A stretch of 64,000 nucleotides of DNA from Phytoseiulus persimilis. Its lineage: Eukaryota > Arthropoda > Arachnida > Mesostigmata > Phytoseiidae. Made by a program: the position numbers and the translations under genes. The first letter of the stretch is position 1. Each line of letters opens with the position of its first letter. The notes beneath the pieces were generated by a model. It was not told where the DNA came from and searched no databases. It saw nothing but the letters and a program-made list of their open reading frames with translations. Shown piece after piece: positions 45,401 to 57,305 of this stretch. The stretch is taken from positions 36,456,001-36,520,000 of the forward strand of contig CM075101.1 of assembly GCA_037576195.1 (NCBI GenBank), written 5' to 3'.

Positions 45401-48400
45401 CCTGATGATCTGGCTCGCCGTCAAGGATTCGAGGCGATATTCATCGCGGTGTTCATTAGTGTGTCTGCCCTCGGTCTCAAGTCCGCAGTCTCGATCACAG
45501 CGTGGACGACCTCGGTCGCATCATCGAGGCTGAGGTGATGGACGTCCGAGGAATAATTCTCTGAGCGTCGCCGCGATCCGCGCCCGCTCGTCACGGCAAC
45601 CAAAGGTTTTTTTGTCAACGAGTCGGGGGCGAATTTCGATTTCCGCAACGCATTCCCTCGCCGGCAGGAGCTCACCGGAGCCGACAGTTACATCGCTAAC
45701 GAAGGGAGTGCGGTGTGTGTTCCTGGAAACCAATGGAAGAAGCTTTGTGAGCGTGAGACCCGCTGCTGATTACCGATGTGTCGCATCGATTTTCGCATCA
45801 CGAAACAGGTTCGTACGATACTCTGGGGATGGAAGGATACTCAACCGGTTCGTATGTTTGCTGTAGCCCAACCCGAATGGGCATCTCGGAGACTTCACGA
45901 ACGAACCCTCAGCTCGGCCGACAGTGGCTGGATCCGAGCTCGAAATAATTCCAGCCTCAGTGTCCTTCCATCAGGATCCCGCCGCCGCCGGAGACTTAGC
46001 TATAATACTTTCGAATGAGTGCAACTTTCAACCAAGGGCTCATAAACGAACTTCCTCCGGAGTCGGCGACTGGATAACTTGATGAGGTCTCGAAGAACTC
46101 ATGAGGTCATCGGATGCGACAGTAACAAGTGGCCAATAAGAAAGGGACGAAGTTGGGCCAACTCCCTTGACACCACTGTCGGACGAGCTTCTGTTAATAC
46201 AATGCTCGATCGCCCCACAGGGAGCGACACGATGACAGCAATATAGCGAACAGTATTAATACAATTTGATCATCCAGCCGCTTGTCGGCGAACCAGACAC
46301 TCATCAGAACTCTATTACTTTCAACCGCGCTGCAATACTGGGGCGGCTCTGATTATGCGAGGAACAGTCATCACGTGACGGAGATCATTCTCTCGGATGC
46401 GTTCTCGGATCAATGGAAGCTTTTTGTTCAGACAGACTTCCGTTCAGCCGCCCTCTTGTGTTTGGATCCCTGAGAGATGACGGGGAGGAACCGAGCCAGC
46501 CGAGTTTTGTCGTGAGGAGGAGTTTCTTCAGCGTTGCGCGGAGATATCGCATCCGGGCATTTCACAGCCGTATGCTCCCCATGAATAGACGACGGAGAAT
46601 CCTCAGTCAACTCCGAATGCCGGAGACGGCTCCGGTTTTCCCTGCTCGTCCGTTTATTTCCGCTCGCATCCGACGAATCGGAGGACTGAGGAGAACGAGA
46701 ACCTGAAGCGCTACCCGCGGCCGCCACGCGAACATCTGCGGGGATTCTGGGCAGCTCGACGTAGCCCTCGACTTAGTTAGCCACTAAATCGGCCCGTCAG
46801 TCACGGCCCGAAGGGAAGAATCTCGAGAATGGATTTTCGAATGCGTCGTTTTCACCACCCTGAGTGCCGGACGGTGGGGAGGGAGCGGACCGGGTGGGCG
46901 GGCGATCAACCATGTCCCGTTCTCGTAGAGGTTTTAATTCGGGGTCGCCGAGATCCGTAAGAGGTGCTGCCAGTGGTGATGATGGTGGTCGTAGGACGGC
47001 GGCGCTGTTGGTATTGTCCGAGCAAAAAATAGACCGCTCCATTGCGTTCCTCTGTCAATGACAGCCGCAAGAGGGAAGTGCCTATTTGCTGCCTTATTGG
47101 AGGCGGCAAAGGCGGACCTCCTCCTTCTGCGTGCAACGGGGACCGGAGAACGAGATCTCTCGTTTTTCCGTGCGGTCCTTTGCATGAGAGGCTCGCGGAA
47201 AACGACTGGCAATCAGCACGGAGCTGTAGTATGTCGGCTCCTCATTCCACCTTGACGCTGGAAAGAACACGAGCGAACCACGTGAACATCCTTAGCTCAG
47301 AGCATGGGATGCATCAGCTCAATCCCAGGAATGCTCTTGGTGGAAATCCAGTCTCAAAAAATGCTCGAGATCTCTCGCGCATCTAATCGGCATCGTCATT
47401 CAGAAGTGCCCGAACGGTTCGTTCGATCGAATGAGCGCCTGGGGACCGGTCCTTCGGAGACTGTTGATTTTATCGAGTGCCACCGGGCAGTCGAGTGCCG
47501 AGCCGCGTTGGGGAGGAGGACGGCGACAAACGCTCGGAAGAAAAACGAGAAGCGCATTCTCCATCCCCTGTCCAAGTCGTCTCGTCTGCGAGTTCTCCGA
47601 CTCCTCATCTGAGCAAAAGAAACGGGAGAGGGGGACCAGCATCTCCCAACGGCGCGGTGGCGACCGCTCCACCGATATCTTAAAGTGACCGTTCTCCGTA
47701 GGTGGGATTGGATGGGGTGAGGTGGGTTGGGGTGTTGGCGCTGTCGGGCTTGTTGACACGAGCGGAGCCTGTTTCGCATTCGGTGTCTCCGCTGTCATCG
47801 AACGTGACCAGCTTCTCCTTCGGCCGTTCGCCGCTGCGACGACGTCCCGCGGGCATCACCGCTGTTTTCCTTTCTATCCCCTGGGATGAACGAGGACGAT
47901 GAATTCGTTGACCACAGGCCGAAGCGACACTGAATTCTCCTCTTGCGTAGATCCGTATACAGTGACGGCGCGCATCAAGGAAAGCGACGGAGCTCAAATA
48001 CCACTCGGAGCAACAAGCCCGGCTACAACGTTCGCAACTGCGAGAGAGACAGCTCACGAATCTTTCTTTGTTTCCCGTCAGATCCCTAGTTGAATTAGCA
48101 TGCCAGCGGTGGCGTGCGTGGTGGAACGTGGAGCACGTCAAACATCGTATGCAGTTCACTGGAGACCGCTCGCAAGGTGAGCGGCATCCAAATCATAACA
48201 AATGAACTAAACCGCGGCCGCTTGACTGCCGCGGACGCGCGATCCGCCGTCGTCTCAGGAGCTCCTCCGCAGGGCATCCTCGCTGTTCAACACGCAAAAT
48301 CTCATCTTCAACGGAACCGGGTGTTGTCTGACGCCAGCCGTGCGGGTCGTATGGTATCGTTCACGGTAACGACAAGACATGGTCATACGTGCGAGCGTTG

Positions 48401-49521
48401 ACCTGGTTGGTTGAGAACACGTCTTTTTCATTCTTCCGTCGCAAATGGTTTTCTCGTATCCTTCGCCATCCTTTGATATCACAGAAGCTAACTCACTGAA
48501 GTTCGTCGCACCGAAGCCGAGTTGTTACGATCGCCCATAAAGGTTGGAAGCAGCATAGTCAAGAAGCATCCGCATCTCGACGACCGCAACAGCAGTAGGG
48601 GGAGAAACAGCAGAACGGATGAAAAGCATCAGGGAACTTGGTGGCGTGATGGGTGTCCGGTGCAGAGATAGCCGTTGGAGGGTCCCCCGGTCGACTTTGT
48701 CCGTAACGAGGCTCATCTCATGCTTCATTCTCCACCTGCACGGGGGCTTGAGCGCGGGGAGGGAGGGGGGCTGGCTGACGTAAGCGAGGTACGCTGCTGT
48801 ATTACAGCTGCATTGCATCGGGCAAGCCAGGTTCGCGAGCGGTCGGGCGGACAGCTTCCTGATCATCTGCACATCCGTTGCAACATCCGGCGACAACCAG
48901 GTGTCGAAATGGAGCGTCAAAGAGATGCTGTGCTCGTGTTCTCTCTTCCTCGCGAATCCGAAGAGAACATGAGAGACTTCTCTCGTCGACCGATTTGTGA
49001 TGGATTCCGCGACAGGCCGACCTCAGGGGCTGCAATCTATCCCCGAACTACGGGTCGCTGGAAATGCACTAAGATTCGACTGAAACGACGCATTTAGATG
49101 TTTCTTTAATACAATAGAATACACCATCTAAGGCTTCTGAGAAAGTGGTGTCGATCCGGTCCGCGGCGAGGCACTCGAGTGAGCCGGATGATTCCAGTTT
49201 GCTGACTTTCCACGCCGAAACTCGGCAATCGAAAGCAGTGAGTACAAGCCTGAGGCTTCATGCCCTAATCGCGAATAATGTTCCTCGCTCTTATCTTTGA
49301 GGAAGTTTTCGTCGAGAACGCAAGCACAGTGACCGAGAAGACTCAAGCGCGACCACTACACCGTGCTTCGGACAACTTCCCATATGACGGAGATAGGGAC
49401 AAAGAACTAATGAGGGCTTCTTTCGAATAGTCTGGAAGTGATGCCGGAAATCCCGCCAAACCCGATGGATCACCACCCTCGCTCTGAAACTCCAAGGATT
49501 ACGAAGGAGTTCGAAGAATTG
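42412..49521. other. Gene-poor stretch, no gene recognised
   Basis: Overlapping open frames on both strands, for example near 43578-44042, 45344-45675, 47400-48159 and 48525-49097. In each case both strands are open and no motif decides between them. A plus-strand AATAAA lies at 42726-42731. The stretch may contain upstream exons or regulatory DNA that cannot be identified by reading alone. Confidence 0.4.
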
Positions 49522-49527
49522 TTTATT
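49522..49527 (-). promoter_or_regulatory. Poly(A) signal of the unidentified secreted-protein gene
   Basis: AATAAA on the minus strand, 23 nt past the stop codon at 49550. Confidence 0.6.
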
Positions 49528-49549
49528 TCGGTTCCGGTAGAAGACTCAT

Positions 49550-50346
49550 TTAACCAGCGGGGACCTGCGCTAGCTCTGGTGGCTTCTCAGTGTTTGCTTG
49601 TTGATCGCCGTTGGGGAATTCTTTCTTGAACATCTTGTCCATGCAAGGAAGAGCCTCTTGCATAGATTCCTGTGCTCTCCGGCGCTCTGAGATCAGGTCG
49701 GTTTTGTCGAGGATCTTGATCATCGCGCGCACGTAAATCTCAGCCGGCGTCAAGTGGACTATTTCGCCTTGCTCACATTTGAAGGGCGGCGGTGGAGGAG
49801 TGTACACCGGTCTCGCTGGGGTTTTAGGTGTTTTTTCTTTGTCGCTATCGTCGGACAAATCCTTCTTCAGTTCACGGTGTCTCTGCTCGCGTTCCAAATC
49901 GTTTATCGGTCGGATCATATCGAGGAGAATCTTCTGCTGGTCTTCGGGCAGCCCGGTCTTCGGGAACACTTCGCCCAAGCAGGTTCTCGTCACTGAAAAT
50001 ATAGGATGGATGAAGGCGATGTTCCAGAAGTTTCTTCTCCCGCCTGGCTCTCAGAGTCCCGCGGCAGGGTGTGTCAATGAGCGTCGTATCTAACGCTCGC
50101 TTCCGCAGCAAGCACCATTTGCTTGCATCGTTCGCTGGAGGTTCATCACCCAGTGATTGTTCGGTTCCGGAACTTCCTTGGAAACTTACAGGCGACGAAC
50201 TGTAGGAACTGAGCCTCATGGTGCCGTGCGGCCATCTCACGGTGCCTCATGTGAGGATCATGATCAGCGCGACCAATCACAATTGGAGTGTGAACAGCCT
50301 CAGCGGCGAGCACGACCGCAGCAAACAACACTGTCTTCGACAACAT
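49550..50346 (-). CDS. Unidentified secreted protein (199 aa)
   Basis: Two coding exons, 50190-50346 and 49550-49992, are joined by a 197-nt phase-1 intron (donor GTAAGT, acceptor TTTTCAG). The frame runs cleanly across the junction. Residues 1-17 form a clear signal peptide (Met-Leu-Ser-Lys-Thr-Val-Leu-Phe-Ala-Ala-Val-Val-Leu). The mature part starts with a His/Met/Arg-rich segment (to about 50). A helical region with Cys57 and many charges follows (to about 105), then a Pro-rich hinge with six consecutive Pro (118-123 or so), Cys125, a second helical region (132-175) with Cys169, and a Pro/Gln-rich end. An odd number of cysteines (three) is unusual for a secreted monomer. An AATAAA follows. 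The family is not recognised, so function is unknown. Confidence 0.78.
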
Positions 50347-52665
50347 GGTTTCTTCTAGCTATGAGGGTCTCACTCGTATGCTGCACTATTTGTAGTTTCT
50401 CCGACGGCAACGATTCGAGGAAGAGAACCACGGTCCTGTTGTCACTGACGGGACCACAGTTCAAGGTTGGCACCAAGGACTTCCTCTCAAGATCGCTCCA
50501 AGCAGCGCCGAATGTATCGAGTTGGATTCCATGACGGCATTCGTGGATCGCTGCTAACCATCTGATACAACGTTTCAATCTTAACTAGTGATCGTCACCC
50601 GGCCATCGAAACTGGACACGGGTCCCCGCAATGAGTCAAACTGCAAGAAATGTCCGGAAGAATTCAGGCAAGGCACGTGCGTCACCCTTTCTGGAAGAAA
50701 CAGATAACCGGTTTTGAGGTAGGCTGGGACGCACTCAACATATCGCAGAGTCTGGTTCGCGCTCTCAACTGATATCCCACCTCAACCATACGAAAAAAGC
50801 CGACAGCGATAGCGCTGCGCTAAGCGGGTTCCAGGAGAAGCGAACGACATCTCCCTGTCTTCTCGCGATATTCCACCGCATGTGATGGGAGTTTGAACAC
50901 ACCCGAAGATTCCACCGGGTCACCTGAGTCTGGAGGAAGTCGCACTGTCCGGCTAGACACCGAATATCCTCCTTAGGTCAGAGCAAAGCGAGAACGACTA
51001 TTTCGAGGCCGAGCATTTTGGACTGAGCGACCCGAATCCGTTGTGGCCGCTCGGACTTCCAGGAGGATATCGAATTGTCGAAAAAGCAGAAAGGGAATCC
51101 AAACTTATGCCTGTGAATGCACGCGCCGGGATTCATGCACAACCTCGAGATTCCTCAGCAGGGTTGAAGAGTCGCCTCGGATGCGTTGAGGAACACCCCC
51201 AAACATCATTCTCATCCCCGGAAGGGCCGCTGAGAGCGTCTGAAGCGATTCCGTCGCGACCAGACGTTTTTGCACGATTCTTCTCCGTGTCCGAAAGTTC
51301 TAATCCGGTGAGGCTATTCAACTCCTACATCGTTGAGCGAAAGCTTTTTAACGAACGCTCGATAAGACTCTCGAGCTCCTCTATCGTGAAAAGCTCAAAC
51401 CGATTCGGAATGTTAGCGAAGCCCACGCAGCTTATTGCCGCTATCGCCCGTACGGCCGCCCTATACGCATGCCTAAATTGGACGGAATCGAGCTGCGCCA
51501 CCATAAAAGCCAGACCCACGGACTTTCCCGAAAGTCGACTGGTCTCGTCGGCGCCGCCATGCACCAAGGTCGTCGTTAACGTACACTCTAAATAAGGCTT
51601 CGGGACGGAATTCCCAGCCGTATACTCAGAGGCCTCGCCGGGAAAACCCCCCGACGCCCGATTGACAAGCCACGAAGGACCACTTGCAGTGCAGAGGGAG
51701 AACTGTCTTCGAAATTGCCTCTTAAAATGCACAAAGACACGCTTTGAAGTTTCGGAGCGACAGTCGATATTCTTTTAGGGACGCGTCGCTCGGCTTGAAA
51801 GGATTTCCCAGTCGAGGGAATAGAGCGAATCTGGGGTGAAACAATTGATGAAGGGAAGTATGTTCAGTATGATCTCGGTTTCTCCTTTCGGTCTCTCCAC
51901 ACAAGCAGCAAGTGGGTTGCAGTCGGCTGATGCATTTTGCGTATATTCGATTTGGCCATAGCGAACGTTCCACTCCTCCTCCAGTGACGAAAGAGAATTT
52001 GAAAACGGGTCGAGAGACCATTTCTCGACACGGTGAAGACTCTGTGTGATGACACGGGGCCGATGGTCGTCTTTCCCATCCGATTGTACTCAATAGGTTG
52101 CGTCACTCCACTTCACAACGACGTCAGCTGCTCTCTGAACATCGGGACTTAGATCCGATTTCGATAATTAAATTGTCAAAAAGGACAACGTGGCTGATAA
52201 GAACCCCCTCTCCATTCTCCTCGCCGGATTCGCCCGCCTACATTCTTCTGCTTGGGAGGTTGACGTCCTTAGCGTACTTTCCCTCTTTCCTCGATGACTT
52301 AAGTCTGCACTAGCTGAGTGAGCAAGTGATCAAAATTGAGGCTGTGCCCGGCTACTCGAAATCCTTGAAATCCTTTACAGGTTAAAACCGTTGCAGCGAT
52401 CATGCGGTCAATAATCTCGGAAACTTATAACGACTCGTTTGCGGTGGGATGAAGCTCATTACGTGGCTGCTCGCGATCCGAGCCCAGAGAAGCCTGAATC
52501 CTGTTGGATGACGAGACGAGCTCTCGGGTTTCTGGTGAATCTCGATCTATCTCAGGACTGGTTCGCTCGGCCCAGATGAGCTCGAATACGAAATTCGCGC
52601 CAGAACGTTTCCTGTCCCAGAGAAGCCCACAGGAGAGCCAGAGTGCTTTCGAAAAAGGGAAAGTG
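50347..52665. other. Intergenic, no gene recognised
   Basis: Both strands are open around 51041-51732 (184 and about 150 codons) with no domain. This is compatible with chance, and I do not call either. Confidence 0.4.
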
Positions 52666-52809
52666 ATGTTTGTTTCGGTGAGGTGTTTTGGCGCTATTCC
52701 GCGCGCTCGTCATTGTTTTGCGTCTAGATCGTGCAAACAGCTATCGGCGCTTCCATTGTTGCGGTCGAGCTTCTCCGCAATCGATAGGGTCACGCCGAGC
52801 TCCGCAACG

Positions 52810-54306
52810 ATGCCACCGAAACGCGCAACGAAGCGAACTGCCGCAAAAACCGAGGAAGAAGCAGACCGGAACTCTGAAGGCGACGGGAATGTTAGAAAGA
52901 GAATGCTTCGCAAAGGCAGCAGGAAGGTCGACAGAGTTGTCGATTCGTCAGAGAAGGAAGAACCAGCCGTGGTTTCGGAAGCGAAGAAACCTAAAATAAA
53001 ATTACCGAAAACTGTGAAGCGCTCGAAAAAGGAATTTGTTGAGGGTGAGGACACTGGTACAACGGAGGAGACGCCAGCGGATGCGGCAGAATTCCCCAAG
53101 GCAGGTACGACATCTGATCAACATCCTGAATCGGCGATTCAACGTATACAATCGTTAACAGCGCTTATCTCATTCCCAATCAGCGCTCAGTTGAATCCCG
53201 TTCCTTTCATGGACCATGAGTGATCATGAGAGCCTGCGAGTTTCGTTTTTTTTCTCGAAATTATGCTCTCGAACCTGCGTGTCCATCCCGGGCGGTTGAT
53301 GTAATAACTTTGAAAAATCGCCCAAATTCTCAGGCTCTAGTGATTATATCTAGAGATCTATCGGTCATGGCATGCATTGGAGCTTGGGATCGGATCAGAT
53401 TTTAAGATCTTGTTGCGATCAGGTGCTTGGAAAGTCGTGTCATGGAACGTCAACGGAATAAGAGGTTGCCTGTCCAAGGGAGGACTCGAATACATCCGAA
53501 GGGAGGACGCCGATGTGTTTTGCATCCAGGAAATGAAATGTAGTGAAGGTAAACTCCCGTCGGAACTGTCCAATATCAATGGTTACCACAGCTATTTCCT
53601 CGCCGGCGACAAAGAGGGCTACTCCGGAGTCGGAGTACTTTCGAAGAGAAAGCCACTGAAAGTGACTTATGGCATTGGCAAGGAAGAACACGATTCCGAG
53701 GGACGTGTGATCACCCTAGAATTCGACGAGTTCTTTATCGTGAATACCTATGTGCCCAACGCTGGTCGAGGGCTGGTCAGACTGGAATACAGACTGTCAT
53801 GGGATAAGGACTTCAGGTAACCGACCTTCACGGAACTTCTAAGCTGGATAGCCTGATCCCGGCTCGGAAACTCTTGACATTCCTCAACGTTCCTTCACAA
53901 CGCCAATATTTCATTCACCTTCCCTCGTTCCAGAGAGTACCTTGTCGGTTTGAAGGAGAAGAAAGGCGTCATCCTCACCGGCGACTTGAATGTAGCTCAC
54001 AACGAAATCGATCTCAAGAACCCGAAAACAAATCGGAAGAATGCAGGCTTCACAGATGAGGAACGCCAGGGGCTCACCGATCTCTTGAAAGAAGGGTTCG
54101 TCGATAGTTTCAGGAAACTTTACCCTGAGAGGGCGGGCGCTTATACATTTTGGACCTACATGAGAAACGCCCGAGCCAGCAATGTCGGATGGAGACTAGA
54201 CTACTATATCGTATCCGAAAACCTCATCGACAAGGTCGTTGATAATGAAATACGAAGTGAAATCATGGGTAGCGACCACTGTCCGATCGTCCTGCATCTC
54301 CACTGA
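52810..54306 (+). CDS. APEX1: AP endonuclease, APE1/ExoIII family (353 aa)
   Basis: Cuts the DNA backbone 5' of abasic sites in base-excision repair. Exons are 52810-53104, 53423-53816 and 53934-54306. The introns are 318 nt and 117 nt, with GT-AG ends and continuous frame. Residues 1-98 are a Lys/Glu-rich tail with nuclear-localisation-like basic clusters. The endonuclease fold follows: Trp-Asn-Val-Asn-Gly-Ile-Arg (106-112), metal ligand Glu135 (Ile-Gln-Glu-Met-Lys-Cys), Tyr208 (Asn-Thr-Tyr-Val-Pro-Asn), Gly-Asp-Leu-Asn-Val-Ala-His (Asp247, Asn249), Arg-Leu-Asp-Tyr-Tyr (Asp319) and Gly-Ser-Asp-His-Cys-Pro (Asp344, His345). All catalytic residues are present. An in-frame ATG 48 codons upstream (52666) could give a longer isoform. 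The downstream neighbour GAR1 is convergent. Confidence 0.95.
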
Positions 54307-55215
54307 CCTCAGGGCAATCATACTTGTGCCTCGGGCCCAATATGCGGAAGGAATTCGCAGTGCTTGCACGCTCACCACCATTTTTAACGTGTAACTTGGT
54401 GTTTCTGTCTCCAATGATCGAATATAAACGGAGCTTTCAACTCACGGAGTCCCATGGTCTTCTATTGTTCCGACCGCACGTTTCAGCGTCAAGCTGAGCA
54501 ACGGAAAATTTTCCAATGATCTGCAGGCGACGGAGCTGACTCCTATTTCTGGAGTCATACCGCTCTGGCAATAGCAACTGGAGAGAGTGGACCCTTGCGA
54601 AAACCCGCGAATGATTTGAGGGAGGAAGTCTGCATAGATTCAAGTTTCCAGAGGAAATTTCACCGAGCACAGCATCCGAATCGACAGCGGGATGAGCGAG
54701 TCAGTCGCACCGGTATGCGTTACGCGAACCATTCTCCGACTGCCGAGGCTGATCGGAGTTAGCTCCAAGAACACAACATCAAATTGGCATAGGATCAACG
54801 ACCAACACTCATTAAGCTGCCTTGCTCACAAACTGTGTCGACTCCGATACCCATGATTCACCATGTCCGGATAGGATGGCGTTTCTCGGGAAGCAGTCTT
54901 CGTGGAGAAATATAGTGAGAAGAATGTGACGGAATCGGCTGAAGCCACTGATCATTTGGATACCGATCGAAAATTCATTGATCAAAATGACGTTGGGTTC
55001 TCGATCTGAGAAAGGTAGTTGTCAACAGACGAGGATATTTCGTGACGCAACGGCGGGAGCTTTCCTACTACGAATACAGCATTGACCGTCTACGAAGAGG
55101 ATGGGTCAAGCCTCCCCGTTCCCCTCAGTACCAAAAGAGATATGATTCATCGAACCTTGGGAGTTGGTAAACCAGAGAAAAACAACAAGAGTGGAATCAT
55201 ACTGCACAATAGCAA
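54307..55215. other. Intergenic between convergent APE1-like gene and GAR1
   Basis: No exon recognised. A variant AATATA near 54421 may serve the AP endonuclease transcript, and a variant TATAAA (minus, 55216-55221) may serve GAR1. Confidence 0.4.
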
Positions 55216-55236
55216 TTTATACATTACAAGCTTCCC

Positions 55237-55917
55237 TCAATAACCACCGCGGCCTCGGCCGCCGCCACCTCGGCCTCCGAAGCCACCGCGGCCTCCACCT
55301 CCTCGTCCACCAAAGCCACCACGACCTCCTCCGAAGCCACCGCCGCCACCGCGTCCTCCTCCGAAGCCGCCTCGACCACCTCCACGTCCTCCTCCGAAGC
55401 CACCGCGTCCTCCTCCGAAGCCGCCGCCGCGACCGCCACCTCCCCTACCTCCTCTCCCTCCGCGTCCGCCACCTCGCTGTTGAGGGGCTCCAGGGAGGAA
55501 TCTTTCGAGGGGTAGTAATTTGGCGGGATCGATGAAAAAGTTTTCTTTGTCCTTGAATGAGTTCGATTTGATTTCATCGTTCAGTTTGACTGAAACCCAG
55601 TAGTCTCTGACGTTGCCCAAGATTTCATCGATGATACCGATTTTCTCTTTGTTCTCAAGATAAACCGGTGCGTTGAAGTAAGGAACTTTGTCTTCCATTG
55701 TGATTTTGACTACAATATCCTTCTGAGCAGAGTTATGGAAGAATCCCAAGGGCACTACTTCCTCGGGTGGTCCAGCGTCTTGGAAGCTTGGACGTCCGCC
55801 GAAGCCTCCGCCGCGTCCCCCACCTCCTCTGCCGCCGAAGCCACCTCCACGACCTCCTCCGCCACGTCCACCGAAGCCGCCGCGGCCTCCACCTCGACCA
55901 CCTCCACGGAACGACAT
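55237..55917 (-). CDS. GAR1: H/ACA ribonucleoprotein subunit GAR1 (226 aa)
   Basis: Core protein of H/ACA snoRNPs, which guide pseudouridylation of rRNA and snRNA in the nucleolus and Cajal bodies. The coding part is one uninterrupted exon. An N-terminal Gly-Arg-rich domain (residues 3-42) and a long C-terminal one (about 147-226) flank the conserved Gar1 core at about 48-142. The core starts Pro-Pro-Glu-Glu-Val-Val-Pro-Leu-Gly and includes [11 protein letters not shown], Ile-Gly-Ile-Ile-Asp-Glu-Ile-Leu-Gly and [16 protein letters not shown]. The start ATG follows the acceptor of an inferred 5' UTR intron. The long GC-rich frame left on the plus strand is a shadow of the Gly-rich repeats. Confidence 0.95.
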   Translation of the reverse strand: MSFRGGGRGGGRGGFGGRGGGGRGGGFGGRGGGGRGGGFGGRPSFQDAGPPEEVVPLGFFHNSAQKDIVVKITMEDKVPYFNAPVYLENKEKIGIIDEILGNVRDYWVSVKLNDEIKSNSFKDKENFFIDPAKLLPLERFLPGAPQQRGGGRGGRGGRGGGGRGGGFGGGRGGFGGGRGGGRGGFGGGRGGGGGFGGGRGGFGGRGGGGRGGFGGRGGGGRGRGGY

Positions 55918-55939
55918 GATTCCGAGTTTGAGATCAACT

Positions 55940-56254
55940 CTGAAATATTGAAAAATATTTATTTCTTCTGGGTCCTTAGATTCACAAACGGGGCCTAGGG
56001 TACCGAAGGGTGGAGGGACGAGCCGACGATCGTGCCCGGGAAAATTTCGCGGCGATTCAGACCCTCCCGAATCAAGGTCCTCACTGCGAGGTGCCCGGAG
56101 AAGTCGCCTCATTATATTAGTAGGAAGCCGGCAGAACCACGCGCGACTTCAAATACAGGCAGTGTCGTGGACGTTCAACAACATCCGGTAGAATGACTGC
56201 GATGACGCGAAAAATATGACGCTGAACAGTGATTCAGATATTCAGGATACTTAC
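55940..56254 (-). other. Inferred 5' UTR intron of GAR1
   Basis: Acceptor ATATTTCAG (exon resumes at 55939, 22 nt before the ATG) and a strong donor AACGTAAGTATCC at 56254 on the minus strand define a 315-nt intron in the leader. Inferred from consensus only. Confidence 0.5.
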
Positions 56255-56255
56255 G

Positions 56256-57305
56256 TTTTTACTAAGAGGAACCAGTTCTAGACTTGGGTCAGAATGTGAT
56301 GAGGCAGCCACGCGTGAGCCCACGTGCTCGTGCACACCGAAAGACAATATCAAAACACTCGATGGACGCCAGATTGGGAAAGACCGAAAACCCCAGACAC
56401 CCGCCAACGACTTGATGCTCGCTTCGAAGCACAGAACCGATAGATCTCTCTCACGGCATGGCTGCGGCAGCGGCGAACGTTCTCTCGCCGTTTCTCGTCG
56501 CTGGGCTCGTTCGCCATTTCTCGCTTGAACAGACTCTAGTCGCCCGCTCGCTTTGACAGAGAGGCGTACAGACAGACGCATGCATGAACGAGAGATCGTA
56601 GAGGGCGCATGTTTTAAGACTGGGAGGGCAGTGTTTGTCAGAGGTACTTGGTGGCAGCTGAAAGCGAAGTACTTGCATTGTTGACAATAACCTCTCCCGA
56701 GCTGATCACGGCGGCTTGTTCATCACCACGCGGTGATTTTGCTCCGTCGTTTTCGTACGGACGTCTGGTGATGAACGGCGGCAAGAGAAACGATACACCC
56801 CCAGACGATGTAGAGCACGACTATGCTTCAGGTTTCATCGATCAATGCTCTCCGAATTGCGGACTTCGATAGTGTCTTCGGCTGGTGAACAACAGAGCCG
56901 CTGACCATCTCAGTGTTCATATGGTATGCAAATGCGCTTGTGTCATATTTTTCCCGCGTCGAGAGAGCCATTGAAGTTAAGATCAGATTGCCTTCCGACT
57001 GTGAAGATCGGAAACCCGCGCCACTTTCTGTTCGTGACCCCGAGTTACAAGAGGCTTCACTCGTCATCCGACTCGGGCATGCCATGCTCTGTTGGAGCTG
57101 GCAGACTGTCAGAATATCTCGTGGTCAAGAGGGCCCTCAGTCTCCATGGGCTCCAATCTTGGCGAACCTAACATGTCTCCCCGATTGCCGCTCGGGGCCA
57201 GACCCCAGAAACCTCTGGCAGTAGTTTTCCAACCGTCAATCCAGAGAGATAACCGAACGAACGCGCCGTCCCCCCGTGACGCTAAGCTGATTACTTATTC
57301 TCCAG
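56256..57305. other. Divergent intergenic region between GAR1 and NPRL3
   Basis: Promoter region for two divergent genes. The NPRL3 start codon directly follows an acceptor-like TTCTCCAG (57298-57305), so a noncoding first exon of NPRL3 probably lies here. I could not place it. Other open frames lack motifs. Confidence 0.45.

Noticed and set aside
45344-45675. Membrane-like plus-strand frame and helical minus-strand frame over the same DNA
   Set aside because: Each is plausible alone, but they are complementary images of one stretch. There is no splice or family evidence to choose, so neither is called.
48490-48550. Short minus-strand ATG frame ending at CAGTGAGT, like a first coding exon
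   Set aside because: The next acceptor is only about 26 nt away and no later exon could be matched in phase.
51041-51732. Overlapping open frames of 184 (+) and about 150 (-) codons
   Set aside because: Both strands are open, there is no motif, and a few frames of this length are expected by chance in 64 kb of about 50% GC DNA.
55224-55577. Glu/Ala/Val-rich minus-strand frame inside GAR1
   Set aside because: It is a frame shadow of the Gly-Arg repeats. The GAR1 frame has the conserved core and normal length.
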